A stretch of 64,000 bases of DNA. Origin: Xanthomonas sp. DAR 35659 (lineage in GTDB: Bacteria; Pseudomonadota; Gammaproteobacteria; Xanthomonadales; Xanthomonadaceae). The DNA lies in assembly GCF_041242975.1 (NCBI RefSeq), contig NZ_CP162488.1, positions 4,950,001 through 5,014,000 of the forward strand. The letters run 5' to 3'. Below, in pieces: positions 33,686-41,960 of this stretch. A model generated the notes under the pieces. It was not told the origin of the DNA. It searched no databases and was given only the letters and a program-made list of their open reading frames with translations. Numbering within the stretch: the stretch's first letter is position 1; every line of letters starts with the position of its first letter. A program made the position numbers and the translations under genes.

Positions 33686-35005
33686 ATGCACTACAGCAGC
33701 GACACCGCGGCAGCGGCGCGCGGCGGCCTGGCGCGCACCGCCATCGCGCCGCTGGTCCTGATCGTCAGCCTGTTCTTTCTCTGGGGCATGGCGAACAACC
33801 TCAACGACATCCTGATCAAGCAATTCAAGAAGGCGTTCGAACTGACCGACCTGCAGGCCGGGCTGGTGCAGAGCGCGTTCTATCTAGGCTACTTCGTGTT
33901 CGCGATCCCGGCGGCGATGTTCATGCGCCGCTTCAGCTACAAGGCCGCGGTGGTGCTGGGGCTAGGGCTGTACGCGGCCGGCGCGTTCCTGTTCTATCCG
34001 GCCGCGCAGGAGCACACCTATGGACTGTTCCTGCTGGCGCTGTTCGTGATCGCCAGCGGCCTGGCCTTCCTGGAAACCACGGCCAACCCGTTGGTCACCG
34101 TGCTCGGACCGACCGAAGGCGCGGCGCGACGGTTGAACCTGGCGCAGGCGTTCAACCCGCTCGGCTCGATCACCGGCGTGCTGATCGGCCAGCACTTCAT
34201 CCTGTCCGGCGTGGAGCACACGCCGCAGGAGCTCGCGGCGATGACGCCGGCCGCGCGCGCCGGCTTCTTCGCCGCCGAATCGGCGGCGGTGCAGACGCCC
34301 TACCTGGTCATCGGCGCGGTGGTGGTGCTGTGGGCGCTGCTGATCGCCATGACCCGTTTCCCGGCGACGCGCGACACGGGCGACGCCGCCGGCAAGGGCG
34401 GCGGCAAGGCAGACTTCGGTGCGTTGCTGCGCAACCGCCGGTTCGTGTTCGCGGTGGTGGCGCAGTTCTTCTACGTCGGCGCGCAGGTCGGCATCTGGAG
34501 CTACCTGATCCGCTACCTGCAGGACGCGGTGCCCGGCACCCCGGAAAAGACCGCGGCCAGCTTCCTCACCGTCTCGCTGGTGCTGTTCATGGCCGGCCGC
34601 TTCATCGGCACCGCCTTGCTGCGCTTCGTATCGCCGGCGGTGCTGCTGGGTGCGTTCGCCCTGCTCAACCTGCTGCTGTGCGGCGTGGCGATCGCGTTGC
34701 CGGGCTGGACCGGCCTGTACGCGCTGGTGGCCAGCAGCGCGTTCATGTCGGTGATGTTCCCGACCATCTTCGCGCTGGGCCTCGAGGGCTTGAACGACGA
34801 TGCGCGCAAGCTCGGCTCGTCGTTGATCGTGATGGCGATCATCGGCGGCGCGGCGCTGACCGCGTTGATGGGCGCGGTGTCCGACCACGCCGGCATCCAT
34901 TGGGCGATGGCCGTGCCGACGCTGTGCTTCGCGGTGATCCTGGCGTTCGCCGCCTACGCGCGCGACCTCGCGGCCGCGGCGCCCGCCCCTGCCACCGGAG
35001 CCTGA
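33686..35005 (+). CDS. fucP: L-fucose:H+ symporter, MFS
   Basis: 439 residues, twelve predicted helices. The FucP signature is clear: LFFLWGMANNLNDILIKQFK near residue 32, then LVQSAFYLGYFVFAIPAAMF, then LETTANPLVTVLGP and LNLAQAFNPLGSITGVLIGQ. It imports L-fucose with protons. The start ATG 33686 is preceded by GGGAGGGG (33671-33678). The mutarotase gene follows after 1 bp, so the two are co-expressed. Confidence 0.92.
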   Translation: MHYSSDTAAAARGGLARTAIAPLVLIVSLFFLWGMANNLNDILIKQFKKAFELTDLQAGLVQSAFYLGYFVFAIPAAMFMRRFSYKAAVVLGLGLYAAGAFLFYPAAQEHTYGLFLLALFVIASGLAFLETTANPLVTVLGPTEGAARRLNLAQAFNPLGSITGVLIGQHFILSGVEHTPQELAAMTPAARAGFFAAESAAVQTPYLVIGAVVVLWALLIAMTRFPATRDTGDAAGKGGGKADFGALLRNRRFVFAVVAQFFYVGAQVGIWSYLIRYLQDAVPGTPEKTAASFLTVSLVLFMAGRFIGTALLRFVSPAVLLGAFALLNLLLCGVAIALPGWTGLYALVASSAFMSVMFPTIFALGLEGLNDDARKLGSSLIVMAIIGGAALTALMGAVSDHAGIHWAMAVPTLCFAVILAFAAYARDLAAAAPAPATGA

Positions 35006-35006
35006 G

Positions 35007-35384
35007 ATGCCGCGCCACTGCTACCTGCTCGATCTGCACGACGACCCCGCACTGATCGCCGAATACGAACGCTGGCACCGCGCCGACACGGTGTGGCCGG
35101 AGATCGTCGCCTCGCTGCGCGACGCGGGCATCCGCGAACTGGATATCCACCGCTGCGGCGACCGCCTGGTGATGCTGATGGAGGTGGACGACACGTATTC
35201 GCCCGAGGCCAAGGCCGCCGCGGACGCCGCCGATCCGCGCGTGCAGGCCTGGGAGGAATTGATGTGGCGCTTCCAGAAGCCGCTGCCCGGTTCGGCGCCG
35301 GGGGAGAAATGGCGCGAGGCGGTGCGGATCTTTTCGCTGCAGGCGGCGATAGCGGAGCAGGCGCGGAGACAGGAGCGAAGCTGA
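35007..35384 (+). CDS. Sugar mutarotase, RhaM/DUF718 type (L-fucose mutarotase role)
   Basis: 125 residues: MPRHCYLLDLHDDPALIAEY, ERWHRADTVWPEIVASLRDA, GIRELDIHRCGDRLVMLMEV and WEELMWRFQKPLPGSAPGEK. The conserved His and the MWRFQ motif are those of the L-rhamnose mutarotase family. Next to fucP it should interconvert L-fucose anomers ahead of the dehydrogenase. In Xanthomonas this family is found in the fucose cluster. Confidence 0.9.
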   Translation: MPRHCYLLDLHDDPALIAEYERWHRADTVWPEIVASLRDAGIRELDIHRCGDRLVMLMEVDDTYSPEAKAAADAADPRVQAWEELMWRFQKPLPGSAPGEKWREAVRIFSLQAAIAEQARRQERS

Positions 35385-35898
35385 GGCATCGGCCGGCGCC
35401 GCCGAAGCACGTGTCCGCCGACTTGGCCGCACCTGGATCAGTCGACAGGCGGCGCATCCCCATCAAGGGATACCAGGACGAACGCAACACACGCCAACAG
35501 GCGCAAGCATGCTTGTGCCCCCGCATCACTGCGGCAGGAGCCAACGGGGTACCGGGCCGCGATGATACTCACGTGCCCGGCATGCCTGACGGCAGCGGCC
35601 AAGTCTCCGGCGACGATCGGCGTTCCGATCAGCGAAACACCGCAGCGGCGCCGCCCGCTTCCAGAAATGAATTGAGATCAGCACCTATGGCGCTGACAAC
35701 GCATGGCGCCGCATCGCTATCGGGAGGCATGCCGACTGGCCGCATGTTGCCCACATGACCATAGGCGGACGACCGAACCAATGCATCGGCTAAAATTACT
35801 TGGGCAAGCGCTAAAGCCGAAAGCAGATTGGCCGAGCAAAGCTTGGCAAAAGTGCGAAGAGAGCAACTGATGATAGATTCTTGTGGAAGTGCCAGGCA
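35385..35898. other. Intergenic, lower-GC leader of the accessory island
   Basis: Marks the left edge of a block with weaker GC3 bias than the fucose genes. A minus-strand frame (35629-35874) has somewhat protein-like composition (LLSALALAQVILADALVRSS; SDAAPCVVSAIGADLNSFLE) and might be a remnant, but support is weak. No REP is present. Confidence 0.4.
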
Positions 35899-36795
35899 AT
35901 GATGTTCAAGGATGTCGGTTACCGCTACCGAAGCGGAGCTGTACGCTACGGCGACCTTGCCTACGTGTTGTGCATCGATCCCGATCTTGCGGCGGACGGC
36001 CTGCCGCATACGTCCTTCTATGCCTGGGACAATGGCGGCTGGGGCATGTATGAAATAGGGCGCTGGAACGCCCACTCGATCTGCATCACCCAGATCCCGA
36101 AAGACCAGGCCATCGCGCTGGGCGAACATGGCGACGTCCGGGTAATGGGCAACAACGACGATTACGACGAGCGGATCTCGTGTCCTGGGGTCACGCTCAG
36201 CACCATGCGGGAGATACGCAATATCGGCGGCTTCGCCTATGTCTGCGGCATGGATCGCCAGGTCTTCAAGCGAGGCAGCCCGGGCAACTGGATGGCGCTA
36301 CACGGCGACATGCCCAGCCATCCAGCCAAGGACATGGTGTTCGGATTCGAATCCGTTCATGGCTACAGCGAACAGGACATCTACGCTGTTGGCTGGCATG
36401 GCGAGATCTGGCATTTCGACGGCGCCACCTGGAGGAACTGCGCCAGTCCCACCAACATCATCCTGACGCGCGTGTGCTGTGCCGAAGACGGCTGGGTCTA
36501 TGCCTGCGGAATGCGGGGCGTTCTTTTGCGCGGCAGAAGAGACCAGTGGGAGGTCATCGACCATGGGGCGACCGATGCGGATTTCTGGGACCTCGAGTGG
36601 TTCGCCGGCAAGCTGTATGTTTCCACATTGCATGCGCTGTACTGGCTCGACGATGACCGACTCGAGTTGGTCGACCTCGGCGATCTGACCGCCAGCAGCT
36701 ACCATAGTTTGAGTAGTGCCGATGGGCTGCTCTGGTCAGTCGGGGAGAACGACATTCTGGCCTTCGACGGCACCTTCTGGACGCGTATCGAGTAG
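35899..36795 (+). CDS. Beta-propeller-like protein, paralogue 1
   Basis: 298 residues from ATG 35899 (MMFKDVGYRYRSGAVRYGDL), after GGAAG at 35885. It contains repeated short blades of the type GGFAYVCGMDRQVFKRGSPG, DIYAVGWHGEIWHFDGATWR, GWVYACGMRGVLLRGRRDQW and KLYVSTLHALYWLDDDRLEL. Each ends in a hydrophobic strand plus W/F, suggesting a five- to seven-bladed propeller. No signal peptide. The same blade set occurs in the next gene, so the pair arose by duplication. Related propellers are often found as accessory or immunity proteins near secretion-system effectors; I see no effector here. Confidence 0.75.
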   Translation: MMFKDVGYRYRSGAVRYGDLAYVLCIDPDLAADGLPHTSFYAWDNGGWGMYEIGRWNAHSICITQIPKDQAIALGEHGDVRVMGNNDDYDERISCPGVTLSTMREIRNIGGFAYVCGMDRQVFKRGSPGNWMALHGDMPSHPAKDMVFGFESVHGYSEQDIYAVGWHGEIWHFDGATWRNCASPTNIILTRVCCAEDGWVYACGMRGVLLRGRRDQWEVIDHGATDADFWDLEWFAGKLYVSTLHALYWLDDDRLELVDLGDLTASSYHSLSSADGLLWSVGENDILAFDGTFWTRIE

Positions 36796-36849
36796 TCACG
36801 CTGCTCGTGGAGGCACCGCAGCATCACCTAAGCTCTCAAGGACGAACCC

Positions 36850-37758
36850 ATGTCGAATGCCTACACCTTTCTCCATGGCTGCATGCAGAATCGCAACATC
36901 GGCCGCGTCATCGCGCAGATCGATGTCCTCACGCAGAGCGGCTCAACGTTGTCGACGTTATTGAAGTGGGACAGATCCCAGAACCGTTGGTTTTCCTTCA
37001 AGACCGATTGGCACGCGTCGCGCATTAGCGCATTCGAGACGCCCGAAATCACCGTGTTGGCCACCGGCCCGGACGGCATCGTATCAGCCAGCACGCTGGC
37101 CGGCCCGACCAAAGAAGAGATCGACGCCTCCGCGGACGGACCTGCCCGACGCGGCCCCATCCGCGACCTTCAACTCATCGCAGGCGTGCCCTACGCGGTG
37201 GGCATGGGCCGTCAGGTCTACCGCCGTGACGGTGCCGACAACTGGACCCGCCAGGACGAAGGGGTCGTCCTGCCGCGAGGCGAAATTCAACTCTGTGGCT
37301 TCAACGCGATCGATGGCCTGAACGAGGACGCGATCTACGCAGTAGGCTTCAATGGCGAAATCTGGTTGCGCAACCACGGCACATGGCAACAGCAGGACAG
37401 TCCGACCCGCCTCGTGCTGCACAAGGTCAAGGTGGTGCGCGACGATCTTGTCTTCGCCTGCGGGCAGATTGGGACGTTGCTGCGCAGCGATGGCGACCAC
37501 TGGGAAAGCATCGCGCAGGATGCGACCACCGATGATCTGTGGGGCATGGAGTGGTTCGAAGGCGAGCTGTACGTGGCTTGCGACAGCGGACTCTTCAAGC
37601 TCGACAGCACGGATCGGCTGGTCGAGGTGGATATGCGGCTCTCGCCCAAGCCAAGCTGTCGCCACCTGCACGCCAACGACGGGGTCCTCTGGTCGTGCGG
37701 GCCCAAGCACGTGACCTGGACGGAAGACGGCCGGAACTGGGTTGACGTGACGCCATGA
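36850..37758 (+). CDS. Beta-propeller-like protein, paralogue 2
   Basis: 302 residues, ATG 36850 with AAGGA at 36838-36842. Blades align with paralogue 1: GVPYAVGMGRQVYRRDGADN, AIYAVGFNGEIWLRNHGTWQ, DLVFACGQIGTLLRSDGDHW and ELYVACDSGLFKLDSTDRLV. Shared landmarks are a Dx(I)YAVG.(H/N)GEIW blade, the -WGMEWFEGELYV/-WDLEWFAGKLYV pair and a final LWS.G blade. No signal peptide. Separated from paralogue 1 by 54 bp, so the two are in one transcript. Function unknown. Confidence 0.77.
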   Translation: MSNAYTFLHGCMQNRNIGRVIAQIDVLTQSGSTLSTLLKWDRSQNRWFSFKTDWHASRISAFETPEITVLATGPDGIVSASTLAGPTKEEIDASADGPARRGPIRDLQLIAGVPYAVGMGRQVYRRDGADNWTRQDEGVVLPRGEIQLCGFNAIDGLNEDAIYAVGFNGEIWLRNHGTWQQQDSPTRLVLHKVKVVRDDLVFACGQIGTLLRSDGDHWESIAQDATTDDLWGMEWFEGELYVACDSGLFKLDSTDRLVEVDMRLSPKPSCRHLHANDGVLWSCGPKHVTWTEDGRNWVDVTP

Positions 37759-38033
37759 AGCCGGTGATCTTCGGCGAAGACCTGATGTTGGCCACCAGCC
37801 CCGACCAGAATGCCGAAGCATCCATCTTCACTGCTGATGTGCCCTGGAAACCAGGCCGGATCGACCTTGAAATTGCACGCAGTTGCACATGGCAGCGAAT
37901 GCCGGCACTTCACACGAAGACACTACGGATGCCTACAAGCAAGATCGGCCATCAGCGAGTTCGAAAACTGACATTGCGTTTCGCGATGCCCGCCCTTCTA
38001 CGAAAGCACCGACCCGGTGGGGAGCGACCTTGA
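37755..38033 (+). CDS. Possible gene remnant after paralogue 2
   Basis: An ATG overlapping the previous stop (ATGA at 37755-37758) opens MKPVIFGEDLMLATSPDQNA and EASIFTADVPWKPGRI. The first 40 residues look like a genuine protein start; the rest (ARSCTWQRMPALHTKTLRMP and on) does not. I read it as the 5' stub of a gene whose remainder was lost or shifted, not as a working 92-residue protein. Alternatively it is a chance frame. Confidence 0.3.
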   Translation: MKPVIFGEDLMLATSPDQNAEASIFTADVPWKPGRIDLEIARSCTWQRMPALHTKTLRMPTSKIGHQRVRKLTLRFAMPALLRKHRPGGERP

Positions 38034-38500
38034 ACCGCAAATCGCCATTTTTGTACGCACTGCTTCTTATCGGACTACTGACCCAGGGTCACGCCATGGC
38101 TATCTCCAAGACGCTCTACTTGTTTTCCGAGGTCGAAGGCACCGTCCTGCTGGACGGCAAACCTGTTCAGGGCGTGGAGATCGAGCAGGCCTATCACTGG
38201 CACTGGAAAGATCGGCAGGGCACGAAGAACGCGAAGACCGACATGCTTGGGCGCTTCCACCTTCCGGCAGTGACAGACACCTCGTTGACCGCGAGCTTGA
38301 TGCCGCACGAGCCGGTGATCGGCCAACGCATTACGCTGCGCTATCAAGGCAGGGAACACAAAGGCTGGGTATTCACCAAGCACAACTACGAAGCGTCCGG
38401 TGAAGTGAAGGGCCGGCCACTGAAGTTCATCTGCGAGTTGAATAGCGAACCCGTCGCACATCCTGAAACAGAGACCTTTGGGATCTGCGTTCTTCAGTAG
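38030..38500 (+). CDS. Small exported protein with a carboxypeptidase-regulatory-like fold (DUF6795-like)
   Basis: 156 residues from a TTG start at 38030, chosen because GGGGAG (38018-38023) sits at proper spacing and a signal peptide follows at once (LNRKSPFLYALLLIGLL, cleavage near THAMA). The mature part has EVEGTVLLDGKPVQGVEIEQ, then TKNAKTDMLGRFHLPAV: the 'gene product G.V..A.V.T d..G.F.' pattern of beta-sandwich domains. I link it by memory to DUF6795 proteins seen in type VI secretion islands; not verified. Third gene of the accessory island. Confidence 0.65.
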   Translation: MNRKSPFLYALLLIGLLTQGHAMAISKTLYLFSEVEGTVLLDGKPVQGVEIEQAYHWHWKDRQGTKNAKTDMLGRFHLPAVTDTSLTASLMPHEPVIGQRITLRYQGREHKGWVFTKHNYEASGEVKGRPLKFICELNSEPVAHPETETFGICVLQ

Positions 38501-38579
38501 CGCCAGCTCTCACCAGACGAGGATGATCGGTCCGTCGCCACAGCTATCGTCGGGAGCTGTTAGCGCACCCTCTTCGTTC

Positions 38580-38712
38580 GTCGCGGCTGAAGCCGCTCCT
38601 ACAGGAACTTGCGGCGAGCCGGCTGGGTGCACTGTGGGAGGACTGCAGTCCCGACGGCTTCCGGAGCCGTCGAGTCCGAAGCTTCGTTCGTCGCGGCTGA
38701 AGCCGCTCCTAC
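38580..38712. repeat. Three REP units at the right edge of the island
   Basis: REP units at 38580-38602 (reverse), 38634-38655 (forward, GTGGGAGGACTGCAGTCCC variant) and 38690-38712 (reverse), between the convergent island gene and the fuconate dehydratase gene. Confidence 0.82.
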
Positions 38713-38750
38713 AGTAGGCGCGCGCGACACTGGGCGCGACGTTCGTCGCG

Positions 38751-40070
38751 TCAGGCCTGCTGTGCCGCCAGGTCCGCGCTCCAGAACGGGCCGTCCGGGT
38801 AAAGGTACTGGGTGACCGATTCCGCATGCATCTCGGCCGAGAAGCCGGGCTGAGTCGGGGCTAGGTAACGGCCATGGTCGATGCGCACCGGGTCGACGAA
38901 GTGCTGGTGCAGGTGGTCGACGAATTCGATCGCGCGGTCCTCCATCTTGCCGGTGATGGCGACGAAGTCGGCCATCGCCAAGTGCTGCACCAGTTCGCAC
39001 AGGCCCACGCCGCCGGCATGCGGGAACACGCGCACGCCGAACTTCGCCGCCAGCAGCAGGATCGCCAGGTTCTCGTTGACCCCGCCCACGCGTGCCGCGT
39101 CGATCTGGATCAGGTCCACCGCGCCGGCCTGCAGCAGCTGCTTGAACACCACCCGGTTCTGGGTGTGCTCGCCGGTGGACACCGGCACCGGGGCGATGCC
39201 GCGGCGGATCGCGGCGTGGCCGAGCACGTCGTCGGGGCTGGTCGGCTCCTCGATCCAGGCGATGTCGAAGTCGGCCAGTTGGCGCATCCAGGCGATCGCC
39301 GGACCCACGTCCCAGCGCTGGTTGGCGTCCACCGCCATCGCGATGTCCGGGCCGATCGCTTCGCGCGCCAGGCGGCAGCGACGGATGTCGTCCTCCACAT
39401 TGGCGCCGACCTTGAGCTTGATCGTGCGAAAGCCCTCGGCCACCGCGTCCTTGGCCAGGCGCACCAGCTTCTCGTCCGAGTAGCCGAGCCAGCCGGGCGA
39501 GGTGGTATAGGCCGGATAGCCCTGCTCGAGCAGCGTGCGCATGCGCTCGGCGCGCAACGGCTCGGCCGCGCGCAACAGTGCCAGCGCTTCGTCGGGGGTG
39601 AGCGCGTCGGTGAGATAGCGGAAGTCGATCGTCGCCACCAGCTGTTCCGGCGACAGCTCGGCGATGTAGCGCCACAGCGGCTTGCCGGCGCGTCGCGCGG
39701 CCAGGTCCCAGGCGGCGTTGATCACGCCGCCGATGGCCATGTGCATCACGCCCTTCTCCGGGCCCAGCCAGCGCAGTTGCGAATCGTCGGTGAGGCTGCG
39801 CGCGAACCCGCCCAGGTCGCCGATCACCTCCTCCACCTCGCGCCCGACCACGTGATGCGACAGCGCCGCGATCGCCGCGCTCTGCACATCGTTGCCGCGG
39901 CCGATGGTGAACACCAGGCCGTAGCCGGCCAGGCCGTCGTCGGCATCGGTGCGCAGGCGCAGGTAGGCGGCGGAATAGTCCGGATCCGGATTCATCGCAT
40001 CGGAACCGTCCAGTTCGCGCGAGGTGGGGAAACGCACGTCGAAGGTGTCGAGGGCGACGATTTTGCTCAT
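38751..40070 (-). CDS. fucD: L-fuconate dehydratase (enolase superfamily)
   Basis: 439 residues from ATG 40070 ([20 protein letters not shown]); upstream in-frame codons translate a palindromic repeat and were rejected. Enolase-superfamily residues are visible: the KxK base in [14 protein letters not shown], metal ligands in [23 protein letters not shown] and [13 protein letters not shown] (His base). Length and motifs fit the Xanthomonas fuconate dehydratase, which removes water from L-fuconate to give 2-keto-3-deoxy-L-fuconate. Last gene of the fucose enzyme operon. Confidence 0.93.
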   Translation of the reverse strand: MSKIVALDTFDVRFPTSRELDGSDAMNPDPDYSAAYLRLRTDADDGLAGYGLVFTIGRGNDVQSAAIAALSHHVVGREVEEVIGDLGGFARSLTDDSQLRWLGPEKGVMHMAIGGVINAAWDLAARRAGKPLWRYIAELSPEQLVATIDFRYLTDALTPDEALALLRAAEPLRAERMRTLLEQGYPAYTTSPGWLGYSDEKLVRLAKDAVAEGFRTIKLKVGANVEDDIRRCRLAREAIGPDIAMAVDANQRWDVGPAIAWMRQLADFDIAWIEEPTSPDDVLGHAAIRRGIAPVPVSTGEHTQNRVVFKQLLQAGAVDLIQIDAARVGGVNENLAILLLAAKFGVRVFPHAGGVGLCELVQHLAMADFVAITGKMEDRAIEFVDHLHQHFVDPVRIDHGRYLAPTQPGFSAEMHAESVTQYLYPDGPFWSADLAAQQA

Positions 40071-40116
40071 GGGGATCCTGGTGGGTGGTGCGGACGAGTA
40101 GAAATGCAGTGAAGAA

Positions 40117-40325
40117 AGCCCCTCTCCCCCCGGGAGAGGGGTTGGGGTGAGGGTGCGGGAGTGCACGACTGTCGCCGCCCCCGCAAATCACGAACGAAGT
40201 AAAAACACGTAGCCGTGTTGCACACGCGAGATGAGAAGGCGCGAGCGAGGACCGCACCCAGATGGATCGCGAGTGGCTTCGCCCCGTACCCTCACCCCCA
40301 CCCCTCTCCCGAGGGGAGAGGGGCT
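40117..40325. repeat. Inverted pair of CCCTCTCCC-type palindromic repeats
   Basis: Two copies of a GC-rich palindromic element, CCCCTCTCCC...GGGAGAGGGG followed by TTGGGGTGAGGG, at 40117-40155 and in opposite orientation at 40288-40325. They fill the gap between the FAH-type and fuconate dehydratase genes inside one operon. Related copies cluster at 61672-61992. Confidence 0.75.
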
Positions 40326-41180
40326 TTACAGGTCGCGGGAATGGGCGACCACGGCCTGGCGCTGCTCGCCCAGTCCTTCGATGCCCAGCGTCATCACGTC
40401 GCCCGGCTTGAGGTACACCGGCGGCTTCTGCCCCAGGCCCACGCCAGGCGGCGTGCCGGTGCTGATCACGTCGCCCGGCATCAGCGTCATGTAGCGGCTG
40501 ATGTGGCTGACCAGGTCGGCCACGCCGAACACCATCGTGCGCGTGCTGCCGTTCTGGTAGCGGTGGCCATTGACCTCCAGCCACATCGCCAGGTTCTGCG
40601 GGTCCGGCACGTCGTCGCGGGTGACCAGCCACGGACCGATCGGGCCGAAGCCGTCGCAGCTCTTGCCCTTGACCCACTGCCCGCCGTGTTCGAGCTGGAA
40701 GGCGCGCTCGGACAGGTCGTTGATCACGGCATAACCGGCGACGTGGTGCATCGCCTCCTCCACGCTCACGTCGCGGGCGATGTCGCCGATCACCACGCCC
40801 AGTTCCACTTCCCAGTCGCTCTTCTGCGAGCCGCGCGGGAGGGTCACGGTGTCGTTGGGGCCGCTGATCGCGGTGGTCGCCTTCATGAAGAGGATCGGCA
40901 TTTCCGGCACCGCCATGCCCGATTCGGCGGCATGGTCGGCATAGTTCAGGCCGATGCAGATGAACTTGCCGACCCGGCCCACCGCCGGTCCGTAGCGCAC
41001 CTCGCCGTCGACCTTGGGCAAGGTCGACGTATCGAGTGCGCGCAGCCGGCCCAGGCCGGCGGCGGTGAGGTGGTCGCCGGCGACGTCGTCGATCACCGCC
41101 GACAGGTCGCGCAGGTGGCCGTCGGCGTCGAGCAGGGCCGGACGTTCGTGGCCGGGTTCGCCGTAGCGCAGCAGTTTCAT
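40326..41180 (-). CDS. FAH-family hydrolase (2,4-diketo-3-deoxy-L-fuconate hydrolase role)
   Basis: 284 residues. Fumarylacetoacetate-hydrolase signature: FICIGLNYADHAAESGMAVP, LFMKATTAISGPNDTVTLP, SDWEVELGVVIGDIARDVSV (metal ligands E/E/D) and STGTPPGVGLGQKPPVYLKP. In the Xanthomonas fucose pathway the FAH member splits 2,4-diketo-3-deoxy-L-fuconate into pyruvate and L-lactate. Located 33 bp downstream of the dehydrogenase gene in the same operon. Confidence 0.9.
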   Translation of the reverse strand: MKLLRYGEPGHERPALLDADGHLRDLSAVIDDVAGDHLTAAGLGRLRALDTSTLPKVDGEVRYGPAVGRVGKFICIGLNYADHAAESGMAVPEMPILFMKATTAISGPNDTVTLPRGSQKSDWEVELGVVIGDIARDVSVEEAMHHVAGYAVINDLSERAFQLEHGGQWVKGKSCDGFGPIGPWLVTRDDVPDPQNLAMWLEVNGHRYQNGSTRTMVFGVADLVSHISRYMTLMPGDVISTGTPPGVGLGQKPPVYLKPGDVMTLGIEGLGEQRQAVVAHSRDL

Positions 41181-41213
41181 GGGATGTCCTCCGTCAGGTA
41201 GGGAGAGCCGCGG

Positions 41214-41960
41214 TCAGTTCGACCAGCCGCCGTCGATGATGTGGGTCTGCCCGGTGGTGAACGACGATTCGTCCGAGGCCAGGTACACCACCAGTTGCGC
41301 GATCTCGCGCGGGTCGCCGAGGCGGCCCATCGGCTGGCGATCGGTGAAGCTCTTCCACACCGCCTGCTCGTCGCCGCCCAGCGCCTTGACCCGCTCGCCC
41401 AGCGACGGCGTCTTGATCGTGCCCGGGCAGATCGCGTTGCAGCGGATGCCCTTGGCCACGTAGTCGGCGGCGATGGCCTTGCTCAACCCGATCACCGCCG
41501 CCTTGGTCACGCCGTAGGCGAAACGGTTGGGCACGCCCTTGATGCTGGAGGCCACCGAGGACATGTTGACGATGCTGCCGCGGCCCTGCGCCAGCATGCC
41601 CGGCAGCACCGCCTGGCACAGGTAGTACATCGCATCGACGTTGATCGCGAACGAGCGCCGCCACGCCGGTTCGTCGCAGTCGAGGATGCTGCCCTGGTGC
41701 ACGTAGCCGGCGCAGTTGAACAGCACGTCGAACGGCGCGTTCGCCGCCACCAGCGCCTGGATCGCGGCGGCGTCGGTGACGTCCAGCGCCTGCGTGGCGA
41801 TCGTGGCGGATTCGGCGGCCAGCGCCTGCAACGCGGCAGCGTCGATGTCGGTGGCCAGCACCTGCGCGCCTTCGCGCGCGCAGGCCAGCGCGCTCTCGCG
41901 GCCGATGCCGGCGCCGGCGGCGGTGATCAGGCAGCGCTTGCCGTGCAGGCGGCCGCTCAT
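41214..41960 (-). CDS. SDR dehydrogenase (2-keto-3-deoxy-L-fuconate 4-dehydrogenase role)
   Basis: 248 residues from ATG 41960 (MSGRLHGKRCLITAAGAGIG). Short-chain dehydrogenase motifs: TAAGAGIGRE cofactor loop, NCAGYVHQG, catalytic Ser in NMSSVASSIKG and YGVTK. By pathway order it oxidises 2-keto-3-deoxy-L-fuconate to the diketo acid with NAD. A weak ribosome site (CCGGAG) precedes the ATG. There is no stop codon between this gene and the lactonase gene upstream, so it can also be read as the C-terminal domain of a fusion (see 41214-42854). Confidence 0.9.
   Translation of the reverse strand: MSGRLHGKRCLITAAGAGIGRESALACAREGAQVLATDIDAAALQALAAESATIATQALDVTDAAAIQALVAANAPFDVLFNCAGYVHQGSILDCDEPAWRRSFAINVDAMYYLCQAVLPGMLAQGRGSIVNMSSVASSIKGVPNRFAYGVTKAAVIGLSKAIAADYVAKGIRCNAICPGTIKTPSLGERVKALGGDEQAVWKSFTDRQPMGRLGDPREIAQLVVYLASDESSFTTGQTHIIDGGWSN

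Noticed and set aside
38751..40166. Longer fuconate dehydratase from 40166
   Set aside because: The added residues are a CCCTCTCCC repeat read as protein ([11 protein letters not shown]); the family start is ATG 40070.
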